DNA from: Herbaspirillum sp. meg3
Lineage (GTDB): Bacteria > Pseudomonadota > Gammaproteobacteria > Burkholderiales > Burkholderiaceae_D
Reading direction: 5' to 3'
Length of the DNA stretch: 64,000 nucleotides
NCBI RefSeq assembly: GCF_002257565.1
Contig: NZ_CP022736.1
Coordinates: 806,001-870,000, forward strand
Position 1 is the first letter of the stretch; every line of letters begins with the position of its first letter. The translations under genes and the position numbers were made by a program. Shown here one piece after another: positions 34,844 to 44,270 of this stretch. Below the pieces are notes generated by a model, which saw only the letters and a list, made by a program, of their open reading frames with translations, was not told the DNA's origin and searched no databases.

Positions 34844-36022
34844 ATGAGTACAGAGTTTTGCCAGATCGCCGATCTGGACGACGTCAAGGATGAGCTGGTC
34901 GGCATTCGCCGTCACATCCATCAGCATCCCGAATTGTCGTATGAAGAAGTCGATACCGCCGCGCTGGTGGCGGCACGCCTGGAAGGCTGGGGTTATGCCG
35001 TCACGCGCAACATCGGCGGCAACGGTCTGGTCGCCACCCTGCGCGCCGGCAGCAGCACACGCAGTATTGGCGTGCGCGCCGACATGGATGCCCTGCCGAT
35101 CAATGAAATGACCGGCTTGTCGTACGCCAGCGAACGACAGGGAAAGATGCACGCTTGCGGCCACGACGGCCACACCGCGATGTTGCTTGGCGCGGCCTTG
35201 CAGTTGTCGCGTACGCGCAAGTTCGACGGCATCGTCAATCTGATCTTTCAACCGGCGGAAGAAGCGGGCTTCAACAGCGGCGCCGAACAGATGATCAAGG
35301 ACGGCTTGTTTGACCGCTTTCCTTGCGACGCAATTTTCGGCATGCACAATCATCCGGGTGTGGAGACCGGCATCTTCATGTTCCGGGCCGGCCCGTTCAT
35401 GGCGGCCTGCGATACGGTCAAGATCAAGATCCTCGGCAAGGGCAGCCATGCGGCGCGTCCGCACCAGTCCATTGATCCGCTGGTCACCGCCAGCAGTCTG
35501 GTGATGGCTCTGCAGACCGTGGTGGCGCGCAATATCGATCCTATGGAAGCTGCGGTGGTGACGGTCGGCTCGTTGCATGCGGGTCATGCAGCCAATGTGA
35601 TTCCGGAACATGCCACGATGGAACTGAGCGTGCGCTCCTTCAAGCAAGAGGTGCGCGAGCTGTTGGAGCAACGTATCCGCGCGCTGGTGCAGTCGCACGT
35701 TGAAGGCTACGGCGCCAAGGCGGAAGTTGAGTATATCCGCGGTTATCCGGTATTGGTCAACTCCGAGGCCGAGACCGAATTCGCAAAACAGATTGCGGTG
35801 GAGCTGGTAGGCGAAGACAAGATCATTCCGTCGTTCTCGCCGATTGCCGGCAGCGAAGATTTTGCCTACTTTCTGCAGCAACGTCCGGGTTGTTTCCTGC
35901 GCGTCGGTAACGGTGCGGGCAAGCCGATGCTGCACAACGCGCACTATGACTTCAATGACGACAACGTGACGGTGGGCGCAGCCTACTGGACGCGTCTGGT
36001 CGAACGCTTCCTGCAAGCTTAG
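34844..36022 (+). CDS. M20-family amidohydrolase (hippurate hydrolase type)
   Basis: A 392-residue enzyme with HACGHDGH near residues 104-111, the catalytic PAEEAG, FGMHNHPG and a dimerisation insert in the middle. It is similar throughout to the enzyme at 13817-15001. CGGAGTG precedes the ATG. It is last in the plus-strand cluster and convergent with the RND efflux genes. Likely cleaves an N-acyl or N-aroyl amino acid; the acyl group is unknown. Confidence 0.92.
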   Translation: MSTEFCQIADLDDVKDELVGIRRHIHQHPELSYEEVDTAALVAARLEGWGYAVTRNIGGNGLVATLRAGSSTRSIGVRADMDALPINEMTGLSYASERQGKMHACGHDGHTAMLLGAALQLSRTRKFDGIVNLIFQPAEEAGFNSGAEQMIKDGLFDRFPCDAIFGMHNHPGVETGIFMFRAGPFMAACDTVKIKILGKGSHAARPHQSIDPLVTASSLVMALQTVVARNIDPMEAAVVTVGSLHAGHAANVIPEHATMELSVRSFKQEVRELLEQRIRALVQSHVEGYGAKAEVEYIRGYPVLVNSEAETEFAKQIAVELVGEDKIIPSFSPIAGSEDFAYFLQQRPGCFLRVGNGAGKPMLHNAHYDFNDDNVTVGAAYWTRLVERFLQA

Positions 36023-36029
36023 TTGATAA

Positions 36030-36062
36030 CAGAGCCGCCCCTTGTATTGAGGGCCGGCTCTG
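36030..36062. terminator. Hairpin between convergent operons
   Basis: CAGAGCCG pairs with CGGCTCTG (8 bp) in the 52-base gap between the amidohydrolase and the convergent outer-membrane factor gene. There is no T-run on either strand, so termination is inferred only from position. Confidence 0.4.
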
Positions 36063-36074
36063 AAGTCTGCTACC

Positions 36075-37529
36075 TCACTCGCTCTTCTCTTCCTTCTGCG
36101 GAATTCCCATCGCCTGGAACAGGCTCGCCGTATCCGCCAGTCGCGTGGCGACGGCGCGAATCTCCGTCAGCCTCGCATTCTGGAATTGCTTCTCGCCGGT
36201 CCGCGTTACGCTGGGTGCAATCGCACCGAGTGCCGCGCGCCGTTCCGCATCGCGCCAGTACTGTTCGCTATGCTTGCGCGCGCTGCTTGCCGCAGCCAGC
36301 GTATCGGCGTCGTGCGTCAGCGCACTCAGGCTGTCGGCAACATTCTGGAAAGCGTTCAGCACGGTCTGGCGATAGTTGTCCTGCGATGCCAGATACTCGT
36401 CTTGTGCTGCACGGCGCCTGGCTTGCAATGCCCCGCCATGGAACAGCGGTTGCGTCAGCGATGCACCGATGCCCCACACCGCGCCCGCGCCGCTGGTGGC
36501 CTTGGGCCAGGAGAAGCCGGCACGGCCGAAGGAGCCGGTGATCGACAGGCTGGGAAACATCTCCGCCGTCGCCAGTGCTTCCTGCGCAGCTGCCACCTTC
36601 AATGCAGCATCGGCGGCGAGGATATCGGGGCGCTGTTTCAGCAGGTCGGACGGCACTGCTACCGGCACGCGTTCCGGCAGCGTCAACGCGGCCAGCTCCA
36701 GATCGGGGGGCGCGGCATCAGGCGTGCGCCCCATCAAGACGGCCAGTGCATGACGCGCAGCCTGCCATTGTGTGCGCAATCCCGGCAACCCTGCACGCAG
36801 GGATTCGGCGCCTGCCTGCGCATTTTGCAGATCACTGTTTGATGCAGAACCGAGCTCCACGCGGCGCTGTACTTCCGCCGTATCGGCATCCGCCAGTTGC
36901 ACCAGCCGCTCGGTCGCTTCCACTTGTGCACGCAGCGCGGCGCCGTTGACTGCCGCAATCACGACGTTGGCAGCCAATGCGCGGCGAGCCGCATCGAGTT
37001 GGTAGGACTGCGCATCGACCTGCGCCGCCAGCGCGGAATTGGCATAGCGTTCCACGCCAAACAAGTCGAAGGTGTAGCTGACGTTCAATTCACCGGCAAA
37101 GACGTTGTACAGATTAGTCGGCGCACCGATGTTCGGCAGGCCGAGTGCACGCTGGCGATTCGATTGCAGTACCGCATCGACAGTCGGGAACAGCGATTCG
37201 TTGATCTGTGCGCGCAGTTGTTCTTTGGCAGCGGTCAGACTATGCGAAGCCTGCGACAGCGAATAATTTTTCGCCAGCGCTTCTTCCACCCAGGCCGACA
37301 ATTGCGGCGAACGATAGGCTTCCCACCATGTCGGTACCGGGCGTTCGCCCAGCACGAATTTCTGGGAAGCGTCCGGCGTGCCGATTTCGCTTGGTGTGCC
37401 TTCGACGCCGTAATGCGCCGGTTGCGGCATGTCGGGCGCGATGCCTTTTGGTCCAAGTGCGCAACCGGACAGGGTCAGCGCAAGCAGATACAACGCGTAA
37501 CGGCGAGGGGGTAAATGAACGGCACGCAT
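36075..37529 (-). CDS. RND efflux outer-membrane factor lipoprotein (NodT/OprM type)
   Basis: A 484-residue outer-membrane channel of the TolC superfamily. A lipoprotein signal is seen with lipobox LSGC and Cys23. Two repeated coiled-coil/outer-membrane-factor halves follow, with the family motifs RPDILAADAALKVAAAQE and LTQPLFHGGALQARRRAAQDEY in split form. Its start overlaps the pump stop by one base (TAATG). It is third in the adaptor-pump-channel operon. Confidence 0.93.
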   Translation of the reverse strand: MRAVHLPPRRYALYLLALTLSGCALGPKGIAPDMPQPAHYGVEGTPSEIGTPDASQKFVLGERPVPTWWEAYRSPQLSAWVEEALAKNYSLSQASHSLTAAKEQLRAQINESLFPTVDAVLQSNRQRALGLPNIGAPTNLYNVFAGELNVSYTFDLFGVERYANSALAAQVDAQSYQLDAARRALAANVVIAAVNGAALRAQVEATERLVQLADADTAEVQRRVELGSASNSDLQNAQAGAESLRAGLPGLRTQWQAARHALAVLMGRTPDAAPPDLELAALTLPERVPVAVPSDLLKQRPDILAADAALKVAAAQEALATAEMFPSLSITGSFGRAGFSWPKATSGAGAVWGIGASLTQPLFHGGALQARRRAAQDEYLASQDNYRQTVLNAFQNVADSLSALTHDADTLAAASSARKHSEQYWRDAERRAALGAIAPSVTRTGEKQFQNARLTEIRAVATRLADTASLFQAMGIPQKEEKSE

Positions 37530-40500
37530 TAGCGGCTCCCTTCAGATGCAGTGTCCGAATCGGCATAGGCGGTTTCGCTCGGCTTGACCTTGTAGCACAA
37601 GGCATACAATGCCGGCAGATAGAACAGCGTCAGCACGGTGGCGACGGTGATGCCGCCCATGAGTGCGGTCGCCATCGGGCCGAAGAAGTTGCTGCGCAAC
37701 AACGGGATCAGCGCCAGCACCGCGGCCGCAGCAGTCAGCGTGATCGGACGGAAGCGTCGCACCGTGGCGCCGACGATGGCGTCGAAACGCTTGCGGCCGG
37801 CGCCGATGTCCTGCTCGATCTGATCGACCAGAATCACCGAGTTACGCATGATGATGCCGAGCATGGCGATCGTGCCCAGCATCGCCACGAAGCCGAACGG
37901 CTGATGGAACAGCAGCAGTGCGCCGACCACGCCGATCATGCCCAGCGGCGCCGTCATCACGACCATCATGGTGCGGCCGAAACTTTGCAGCTGCACCATC
38001 AGCAGCACCAGCACGGCAATCACCATCAGCGGCATCTGCGCCGAGATCGAGGCCTGTGCCTTGGCGTTTTCTTCCACCGGCCCGCCGACGGCAATGCGAT
38101 AGCCGACCGGCAGTTCCTTGCGCAAGCTTGCCAGCTTTTCATCCAGCGCGTTGCTCACGTCGATACCTTGGACGCCGGCACGCACATCGGCCAGCACCGT
38201 GATGGTGGGCTGGCGATCGCGTTCCCAGATGATGCCGTATTCCAGCTCATTGCGGATGTGGCCCAGCGTGCTCAGCGGCACCGAACCGGAAGCGGTCGGT
38301 ATCGCCAGCGAACTCAGGCGTGCAGGATCGACGCGCTCGCTGCGCGGTGCGCGCAGATCGACGCTGATGAGCTTGTCGCGTTCACGATACTGAGTGACGG
38401 TGTAGCCCGACAGATTCATCGCGAGGAAGCTGGACACTTGCTGCGTAGTCAGACCCATTTCAGCGACGCGTTTTTGATCGAGTTCAAACGTGATCGAGCG
38501 TTGTGCCGGCTCGTCCCAATCGAACTGGACATTGGTGGCGCGCGATTCCTTGCGGATTTCTGCCGCGACTTTTTCAGCGATGGCGCGGACTTCAGGGATC
38601 TTCTCGCCGCTGACGCGGAACTGCACCGGGAAGCCGACCGGCGGGCCGTTTTCCAAACGAGTGAGGCGCGTACGCAGGCCGCTGAATTGCTCGCGCAATG
38701 GTTGCTCCAGCGCCTTCGCCAGTTTTTCGCGATCCTCCACCGATTTGGCGGTCACCACGAATTGCGCAAAGTTGGCGCTCGGCAGTTGCTGATCCAGCGG
38801 CAGATAGAAGCGCGGCGCACCGGTGCCGACGAAGTTGACGACGTGGTCGATTTCGGGACGTCCCTTCAGCACTGCTTCCATGCGCAAGGCTTCGCGCTGG
38901 GTTGCTTCAAACGAGGCACGTTCCGGCAGGCGCAGGTCGATCAATAGTTCCGGGCGGTCCGAGCTGGGGAAGAATTGCTGCGGCACCAGGCCGAATGCGG
39001 CGAGCGAACCGACGAACAGCAGCGCTGTGAGAATCACCACGCGGCCGCGAAACGCCACGCACCACGCCACCATGCTGCGCAGGCGTGTGTAGACGCGGGT
39101 TTTGTAAATGGCGTGATCGTGATCTTCTTCGTGGGCTTGGTGTGAATGATCCGCTTCCTCGTCTTGCGCGGCGCCTTCAGGCTGCGGCTTTTCCTTGAGC
39201 ATGTGATAGCCCAGCAGCGGGATCAGTACAACCGCTGCGAGCCAGGAGAGCAGCAGCGCAATCGCCGACACTTCAAAGATCGAACGCGTGTATTCGCCGG
39301 TGCCGGACTTCGCCAGTGCAATCGGGAGGAAGCCCGATACCGTTACCAGCGTGCCGGTCAGCATCGGAAAGGCGGTGCTGGTGTAGGCGAATGCAGCGGC
39401 GCGGCGGCGATTCCAGCCTTGTTCCAGTTTCACCGCCATCATTTCCACCGCGATGATGGCGTCATCTACCAGCAAGCCCAGCGCCAGCACCAGCGTGCCG
39501 AGCGACACCTTGTGCAGGCCGATGTCGAACATGTACATGAACAGCGCGGTCACTGCCAGCACGATAGGGATGGAGATCACCACGACCATGCCGGTGCGGA
39601 TACCCAGCGACAGCAGGCTGACCACCAGCACGATGGCGATCGCTTCGGCCACAGCTTCCAGGAAATCGTCGACCGACTTTTCCACCGCGTGCGGCATGCT
39701 GGAAACGGCAGTCAGCTTCAAGCCCGCAGGCAGACGCGCACGCAGCGCTTCGGTGCTTTCGTCAAGCGCCTTGCCGAGACGGATGACGTCGCCGCCGGGT
39801 TGCATGGTGACGCCGATGCCCAGTACCGGCTTACCGTCGGAACGCATCTGCTGCTCTTGCGGATCGTCATAGCCACGCGTGACGGTGGCGATGTCGCCCA
39901 GGCGGAAGTTGCGGTTGTTGATACGGATGATCTTGTCGCTGATCGCTTTGACGTCGTTGAACTGCCCGGTGGGCCGCACATACAGGCGGTCATTGGCAGT
40001 GCTGATCAGACCGCCCGGCGCCACCGCGTTCTGTGCGCCGATCAGGTCGCCCAGTTGTTGCGGATTGATGCCCAGCCGCGACATCTGCGCGTTGGAAATA
40101 TCGATGTAGATGTGCTGGTTGCGATCGCCGAAATAATCGATCTTGCCCACGCCCGGCACGCGCAGCAATTCGCCACGCAGCTGGTCGGCGTAGTCGCGTA
40201 ATTGCGCGGGCGAGAAGCCGTCGCCTTCCAGCGCGTAGATGTTGGTATAGACGTCGCCGAACTCATCGTTGAAGTAGGGCCCCTTGACGCCGCTGGGCAA
40301 AGTCGCGGCGATGTCGCCGACTTTCTTGCGGACTTGGTACCAGGTCTTGGGCACTTGCGCGGCAGGCGCAGTGTCTTTGATCGTGAAGAACAACTGCGAC
40401 TGGCCCGGGCGCGAATAGCTGCGCAAGAAGTCGACGTCAGGCGTCTCCTGCAATTTGCGTGCGATACGGTCGGTGACTTGCTCCTGTACCTGGCGCGCGG

Positions 40501-40681
40501 TGGCACCCGGCCAGTCGGTCTGGATCACCATGACCTTGAAGGTGAACGGCGGATCTTCCGACTGCGACAGCTTGGAATAGGAGCCAATGCCCAGCAACGT
40601 GATCAGCGCCAGGATGAAGGTGACCAGCGCCTGATGCTGCAAGGTCCACGATGACAGGTTGAAACGTCCCGGTGCGCTCAT
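37529..40681 (-). CDS. RND-family efflux pump, inner-membrane subunit
   Basis: A 1050-residue RND permease of normal length with two sets of six membrane helices and two large periplasmic loops. The fourth-helix motif GLLVDDAIIAVE carries the acidic pair used for proton relay. A histidine-rich acidic stretch, about residues 505-523 (EEADHSHQAHEEDHDHAIY), lies in the cytoplasmic loop; it is unusual and hints at metal contact, but the rest resembles hydrophobic-drug pumps. It overlaps the adaptor gene by four bases. Drug or solvent efflux is inferred. Confidence 0.93.
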   Translation of the reverse strand: MSAPGRFNLSSWTLQHQALVTFILALITLLGIGSYSKLSQSEDPPFTFKVMVIQTDWPGATARQVQEQVTDRIARKLQETPDVDFLRSYSRPGQSQLFFTIKDTAPAAQVPKTWYQVRKKVGDIAATLPSGVKGPYFNDEFGDVYTNIYALEGDGFSPAQLRDYADQLRGELLRVPGVGKIDYFGDRNQHIYIDISNAQMSRLGINPQQLGDLIGAQNAVAPGGLISTANDRLYVRPTGQFNDVKAISDKIIRINNRNFRLGDIATVTRGYDDPQEQQMRSDGKPVLGIGVTMQPGGDVIRLGKALDESTEALRARLPAGLKLTAVSSMPHAVEKSVDDFLEAVAEAIAIVLVVSLLSLGIRTGMVVVISIPIVLAVTALFMYMFDIGLHKVSLGTLVLALGLLVDDAIIAVEMMAVKLEQGWNRRRAAAFAYTSTAFPMLTGTLVTVSGFLPIALAKSGTGEYTRSIFEVSAIALLLSWLAAVVLIPLLGYHMLKEKPQPEGAAQDEEADHSHQAHEEDHDHAIYKTRVYTRLRSMVAWCVAFRGRVVILTALLFVGSLAAFGLVPQQFFPSSDRPELLIDLRLPERASFEATQREALRMEAVLKGRPEIDHVVNFVGTGAPRFYLPLDQQLPSANFAQFVVTAKSVEDREKLAKALEQPLREQFSGLRTRLTRLENGPPVGFPVQFRVSGEKIPEVRAIAEKVAAEIRKESRATNVQFDWDEPAQRSITFELDQKRVAEMGLTTQQVSSFLAMNLSGYTVTQYRERDKLISVDLRAPRSERVDPARLSSLAIPTASGSVPLSTLGHIRNELEYGIIWERDRQPTITVLADVRAGVQGIDVSNALDEKLASLRKELPVGYRIAVGGPVEENAKAQASISAQMPLMVIAVLVLLMVQLQSFGRTMMVVMTAPLGMIGVVGALLLFHQPFGFVAMLGTIAMLGIIMRNSVILVDQIEQDIGAGRKRFDAIVGATVRRFRPITLTAAAAVLALIPLLRSNFFGPMATALMGGITVATVLTLFYLPALYALCYKVKPSETAYADSDTASEGSR

Positions 40682-41832
40682 AGTGCGAAGTCCTCAGCAT
40701 GCAGCGGCGCGATCGGCTTCACCTTCTCGCCGGCGGTCAGCGTATGCACGCCCTGAACCACGATCTTTTCACCCCCGGCGACGCCGTCGCTCAGCGTGAC
40801 ACTGCGTTCGCCGTAAGCGCTGACGATGACCGGACGCAGTTCCAGTTTGCCGTCGGCAGGCCGCACGATCCATACCGCCGGACGATTTCCCTGATGGAAC
40901 AGCGCGGTGGCCGGGATGACGGTCGTGCCGCTGGATGCCGTCTTTTCTTGCGTAGATGTATTGATGGAGACTTCGCCGCTCATGCCCAGACGCAGGGAAG
41001 GATTCTGTGTCTCCAGCGTCACCTTGACGCGGAAGGTGCGGCTTTGCGGATCGGCGGCGGGGCTGACTTCGCGCACGCGGCCGGTCAATTTCTGATCAGG
41101 CAGCGCAGTCAGTTTGACCGTGGCCGGTGCACCCACGCGGATCTTCGCTACCTGGCTTTCGGAGACCTCGGTCGTAACATCCGTGGCGCCCGACCATGCC
41201 AGCGAAAACACCGGTTGTCCGGCAGCCAGCACTTCGCCGGTGTTGGCTTGTTCTGCGCTGATGACGCCATCGTGTTCCGCGATCAGGCGGGTGTAATTGC
41301 GCTGGTTGCCGGCCACGGCAGCGCGTGCCGTTGCGCCTTTAAGCTGCGCCTTGGCGGCGGCATAGGCATCCTGGGTTTGTTCCAGTTGCAGCGCGCTGAT
41401 CAGTTTGTCGCGAGCTTGCAGGGTGTCGCGTTGCAACTGCTTTTCGGCGGCGTCGAAATGCTCACGCGCAGAGGCCAGGTCGGCTTCTGCACTGGCGGCG
41501 TTGTGTTCGGCGTCGGCCGGATCAAGACGCGCCACGACATCACCCTTGCGCACGGTATCGCCCAGATGCACGCGGCGTTCGATGACTTGCCCGGCAATGC
41601 GGAATGACATCGGCGTCGAGAAGCGCGACTGCACTTCACCCGGCAAGGTCAGCAATTGTGCGCCGCTATCGGTTTGTGCGGGCAGGACGACGACTTCACG
41701 CGGCGCATCGGCGACCGGGGCCGGTTTTTGACACGCGGCCAGTGCCAGCGTGACGGCCAGCACCAACGGCAGCAGGACCGGAGAACGTGGATGGAGGGGG
41801 GAGGTGGTACGGCGATGATGAGCAAACTTCAC
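40678..41832 (-). CDS. RND efflux periplasmic adaptor lipoprotein
   Basis: A 384-residue membrane-fusion protein with a lipoprotein signal (lipobox LAAC, Cys34), a biotinyl-lipoyl-like hairpin (IERRVHLGDTVRKGDVVARLDP), a coiled-coil segment around residues 110-170, and beta-barrel and membrane-proximal domains. It is first in the efflux operon and reads away from the TetR gene, so it is probably repressed by it. Confidence 0.93.
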   Translation of the reverse strand: MKFAHHRRTTSPLHPRSPVLLPLVLAVTLALAACQKPAPVADAPREVVVLPAQTDSGAQLLTLPGEVQSRFSTPMSFRIAGQVIERRVHLGDTVRKGDVVARLDPADAEHNAASAEADLASAREHFDAAEKQLQRDTLQARDKLISALQLEQTQDAYAAAKAQLKGATARAAVAGNQRNYTRLIAEHDGVISAEQANTGEVLAAGQPVFSLAWSGATDVTTEVSESQVAKIRVGAPATVKLTALPDQKLTGRVREVSPAADPQSRTFRVKVTLETQNPSLRLGMSGEVSINTSTQEKTASSGTTVIPATALFHQGNRPAVWIVRPADGKLELRPVIVSAYGERSVTLSDGVAGGEKIVVQGVHTLTAGEKVKPIAPLHAEDFAL

Positions 41833-41957
41833 GGCATTCCTTTCTGGAAATGTGATGTCCGGATCGTCAGCCGTTCCGAACCCTGCAACCTGATTAATTT
41901 GTTAAGCGCACGCGGGAATTTTTTGGCATTCTAATACACTAATGAATTCAGATGCAA

Positions 41958-41977
41958 CGATGTATTTGAATACATCG
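41958..41977. promoter_or_regulatory. Palindromic operator for the divergent TetR regulator
   Basis: Arms CGATGTATT and AATACATCG are perfect complements separated by two bases, 16 bases before the TetR start and 125 bases from the adaptor start. Size, symmetry and place fit a TetR-family operator controlling both directions. The AT-rich TTCTAATACACTAATG nearby could be promoter sequence. Confidence 0.75.
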
Positions 41978-41993
41978 ATGCTAAAATCACGCC

Positions 41994-42749
41994 ATGAGCA
42001 AAGCCATGACCACCGCCAACGCCAAATTAGTTGCCAAAACGGAAATCCCGTCCGCAGGACGCCAGCGCCTGAGCCGCGAGCAAAGCCGCGAGCAGACGCG
42101 CCAACGCCTGCTGGAGGCATCGCATGCCGTGTTCGTTCAAAAGGGATTCACGCTGGCAAGTGTGGAAGACATCACCGCCGCCGCCGGTTATACGCGGGGT
42201 GCGTTCTATTCCAACTTCAGCGACAAGACCGAGTTGTTTTTTGAGTTGTTGCGTCGGGAGAGCGCGGACATCGATCTGGAATTTCACCGTCTGTTCCAGT
42301 CGCCGGTAATCGATCCGATCGCGCTGATGGAAAAGATTTCCGGTTACTACAGCACACTGTACCGCGATGACATGTGCAGCCAGCTGTGGATGGAAGCCAA
42401 GATCGTCGCCATGCGCGATGAAAAATTCCGCGCCAAACTGAGCATCTTCCTGCGTGAGCGCCACCAACAGATCGCCGAGTTTGTCGAGATCTTCGCGCGT
42501 CTGACCAATACACCATCGATCGCACCGGCACACCAGATAGCAATCGGTCTGATGGCCTTGTGCGAGGGCGTGTGCTTCGCCCATCGCTGTGATCCGGAAC
42601 GCATCGACGACAAGACCGCCGAGGCAGTCATGTCACTGTTTCTCAAAGCGACGATTGCGATGCCGCATGCGACCACAGCTCCGCCGGCGGCAGTAGGTAC
42701 AAAATTCGAGGATACGTCTGCAAAGCGGCCGGCGGTGAAGCGCAAGTAA
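41994..42749 (+). CDS. TetR/AcrR-family repressor of the efflux operon
   Basis: A 251-residue regulator. The helix-turn-helix occupies about residues 30-75 (TRQRLLEASHAVFVQKGF, VEDITAAAGYTRGAFYSNFSDKTELF in split form), followed by a long ligand domain. A second possible start is the ATG at 42006. It diverges from the RND operon, with a perfect palindrome between them. An 8-bp GCCGGCGG/CCGCCGGC hairpin overlaps its stop codon (42728-42760). Confidence 0.92.
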   Translation: MSKAMTTANAKLVAKTEIPSAGRQRLSREQSREQTRQRLLEASHAVFVQKGFTLASVEDITAAAGYTRGAFYSNFSDKTELFFELLRRESADIDLEFHRLFQSPVIDPIALMEKISGYYSTLYRDDMCSQLWMEAKIVAMRDEKFRAKLSIFLRERHQQIAEFVEIFARLTNTPSIAPAHQIAIGLMALCEGVCFAHRCDPERIDDKTAEAVMSLFLKATIAMPHATTAPPAAVGTKFEDTSAKRPAVKRK

Positions 42750-42784
42750 GTCCCGCCGGCGCTAAAATTGATTGCTTCAAGAAC

Positions 42785-43783
42785 TTATGGATTGTCCGCA
42801 ATCAAGCGCTGAGTGAATTTCTGCACGGCTTTGCGCAGCTGCAATGTCACTTCTTTCGTCTTGCCTTCAGCAGAACTGGTGACGATGGCAACGCGTCCTT
42901 TCACGTTGACCAGTTCGGTATAGACGCTAGGGCCGTTTGTCCTGCTCAGCAAGGCACAGATCTTATCGGGCTGGTCGCATAGAATGACAGCATTGCCGAC
43001 TTCGTCGGAAAAGCGTTTCCTGACACCGACAAACTCAGCCTGTCGCAACGGAGTGGGACCATAGCGCGTATCGTCGACGATGAACACCAGCTGTGTCGGC
43101 GATGCTCCCAACGGTACGAAAGCACCGACCAGAAATCCTGCTCCGACCGCCAGAGCAGCTTTCCTGTCGGTTGCCGGATCAACCAGAAACGGTTGCCAGC
43201 CTTCCGGAACCGATAGCGCCAGTGAGCTGACCGAGGTGCGACCGATACGGATGGCACTTTTTCCTTGTGGCTGGCACAGCGGCTGTACGCCGTCTTTCGG
43301 TTTTACCCGGACTGAGAGCGATTGGATGCTGACTGGCCGATCTGGATTGCCGGCGGAAAGCGATGCCGGGAATTGCCGTTTGATGATGAGCCAGTCGCCG
43401 TCGACGCGGTACTCTACATCGTAGGACGCAGCCTTGGGTTTTTGCGTGGCAGGATCAATCAACGTAGCCCGCATGTGGCCCGGATCCGTTACTTCATAGG
43501 TCGACAGAGCTTCGTAGTTGCCGGCTTCGTTGTAACAATGTGCGCGTGTGAAAGAACCGTCATATTCCCCCGTGCAATCGCCGTTTTGGTTAAGGACCTT
43601 CTGACTGGCGAGCGTGACCTGTATTTGCTGACTTTGCCAGCAACCGTGCAGCGCCGGATCGTCCTGCGCTGAAGCCATTGAAGATGCGGACAGCAGCAAG
43701 GTTATCGCCGACAGATACCGGCGCCACACAAGATGCTTGTTTGCAGAACGAGACGTTGCTGTCGGAAACGAATGGTGCGCCAT
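42785..43783 (-). CDS. Exported protein of unknown function
   Basis: A 332-residue protein with an N-terminal signal peptide (hydrophobic YLSAITLLLSASSMASA, cleavage near ASA-QDD). The mature part has a few cysteines (GCWQSQ, GDCTGEY, HCYNE, LCQPQG, ILCDQPDKIC) that could form disulfides, and a hydrophobic GAGFLVGAFVPLGA segment in the middle. I recognise no family. It lies downstream of the flavin dehydrogenase genes on the same strand, with a strong hairpin (43807-43832) in between. Confidence 0.75.
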   Translation of the reverse strand: MAHHSFPTATSRSANKHLVWRRYLSAITLLLSASSMASAQDDPALHGCWQSQQIQVTLASQKVLNQNGDCTGEYDGSFTRAHCYNEAGNYEALSTYEVTDPGHMRATLIDPATQKPKAASYDVEYRVDGDWLIIKRQFPASLSAGNPDRPVSIQSLSVRVKPKDGVQPLCQPQGKSAIRIGRTSVSSLALSVPEGWQPFLVDPATDRKAALAVGAGFLVGAFVPLGASPTQLVFIVDDTRYGPTPLRQAEFVGVRKRFSDEVGNAVILCDQPDKICALLSRTNGPSVYTELVNVKGRVAIVTSSAEGKTKEVTLQLRKAVQKFTQRLIADNP

Positions 43784-43806
43784 GTTAAAAACGGTCTCCG
43801 TTAGGT

Positions 43807-43832
43807 GGGCTTGCCCTAAAATGGGCAAGCCC
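43807..43832. other. 10-bp perfect hairpin between cytochrome c and exported-protein genes
   Basis: GGGCTTGCCC and GGGCAAGCCC pair fully around a 6-base loop, nine bases after the cytochrome stop on the minus strand. No T-run follows. It may end or stabilise the dehydrogenase transcript. Confidence 0.5.
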
Positions 43833-43841
43833 TGCTTCGCG

Positions 43842-44234
43842 TTATTTCACACTATTCAGGTACGCAATCAGATCCGCGCGTTGCTTGGCGTCGGCGATGC
43901 CCGAGAACGGCATGACGTTGCCCGGCAACAGCTTCTGCGGATCGGCGATGTAGGCGTCCAGATTTTTTTCATCCCACGTCAGATTGGCGCGCTTGAGCGC
44001 CGGGCTGTAGCGAAAGCCCGGCGACGCTGCCGACTTGCGGCCGACGATACCCAGCAGACCGGGACCGATGCCGTTGGCCGCGGTAACGGTGTGGCAGGCG
44101 GCGCATTGCGCGAAGACCAGTTTGCCGGCGTTGACGTCTTGCGCCATGGCCGACATCGACACGGATACTGCCGACAGTGCGATTGCAGCAGCGAGCGCTG
44201 CGCGGTGGAAATGCTTCCGGTGTAAATACTTCAT
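43842..44234 (-). CDS. Small mono-heme cytochrome c
   Basis: A 130-residue cytochrome c with a signal peptide (cut near AMA-QDV, residue 31) and a single heme site, CAACH at 44-48. The likely axial methionine is in GNVMPFSG near residue 107. It is 36 bases downstream of the GMC dehydrogenase gene. It probably accepts electrons from that flavoprotein, taking the place of the three-heme subunit normally found in gluconate 2-dehydrogenase. Confidence 0.92.
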   Translation of the reverse strand: MKYLHRKHFHRAALAAAIALSAVSVSMSAMAQDVNAGKLVFAQCAACHTVTAANGIGPGLLGIVGRKSAASPGFRYSPALKRANLTWDEKNLDAYIADPQKLLPGNVMPFSGIADAKQRADLIAYLNSVK

Positions 44235-44270
44235 TGATTGCTCCTCAAAATAATAAATATCCGTAGCGCA

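Noticed and set aside
37208..38947. Plus-strand open frame of 579 residues with histidine-, arginine- and glutamine-rich translation
   Set aside because: Antisense to the RND pump and outer-membrane factor; composition is typical of a shadow frame.
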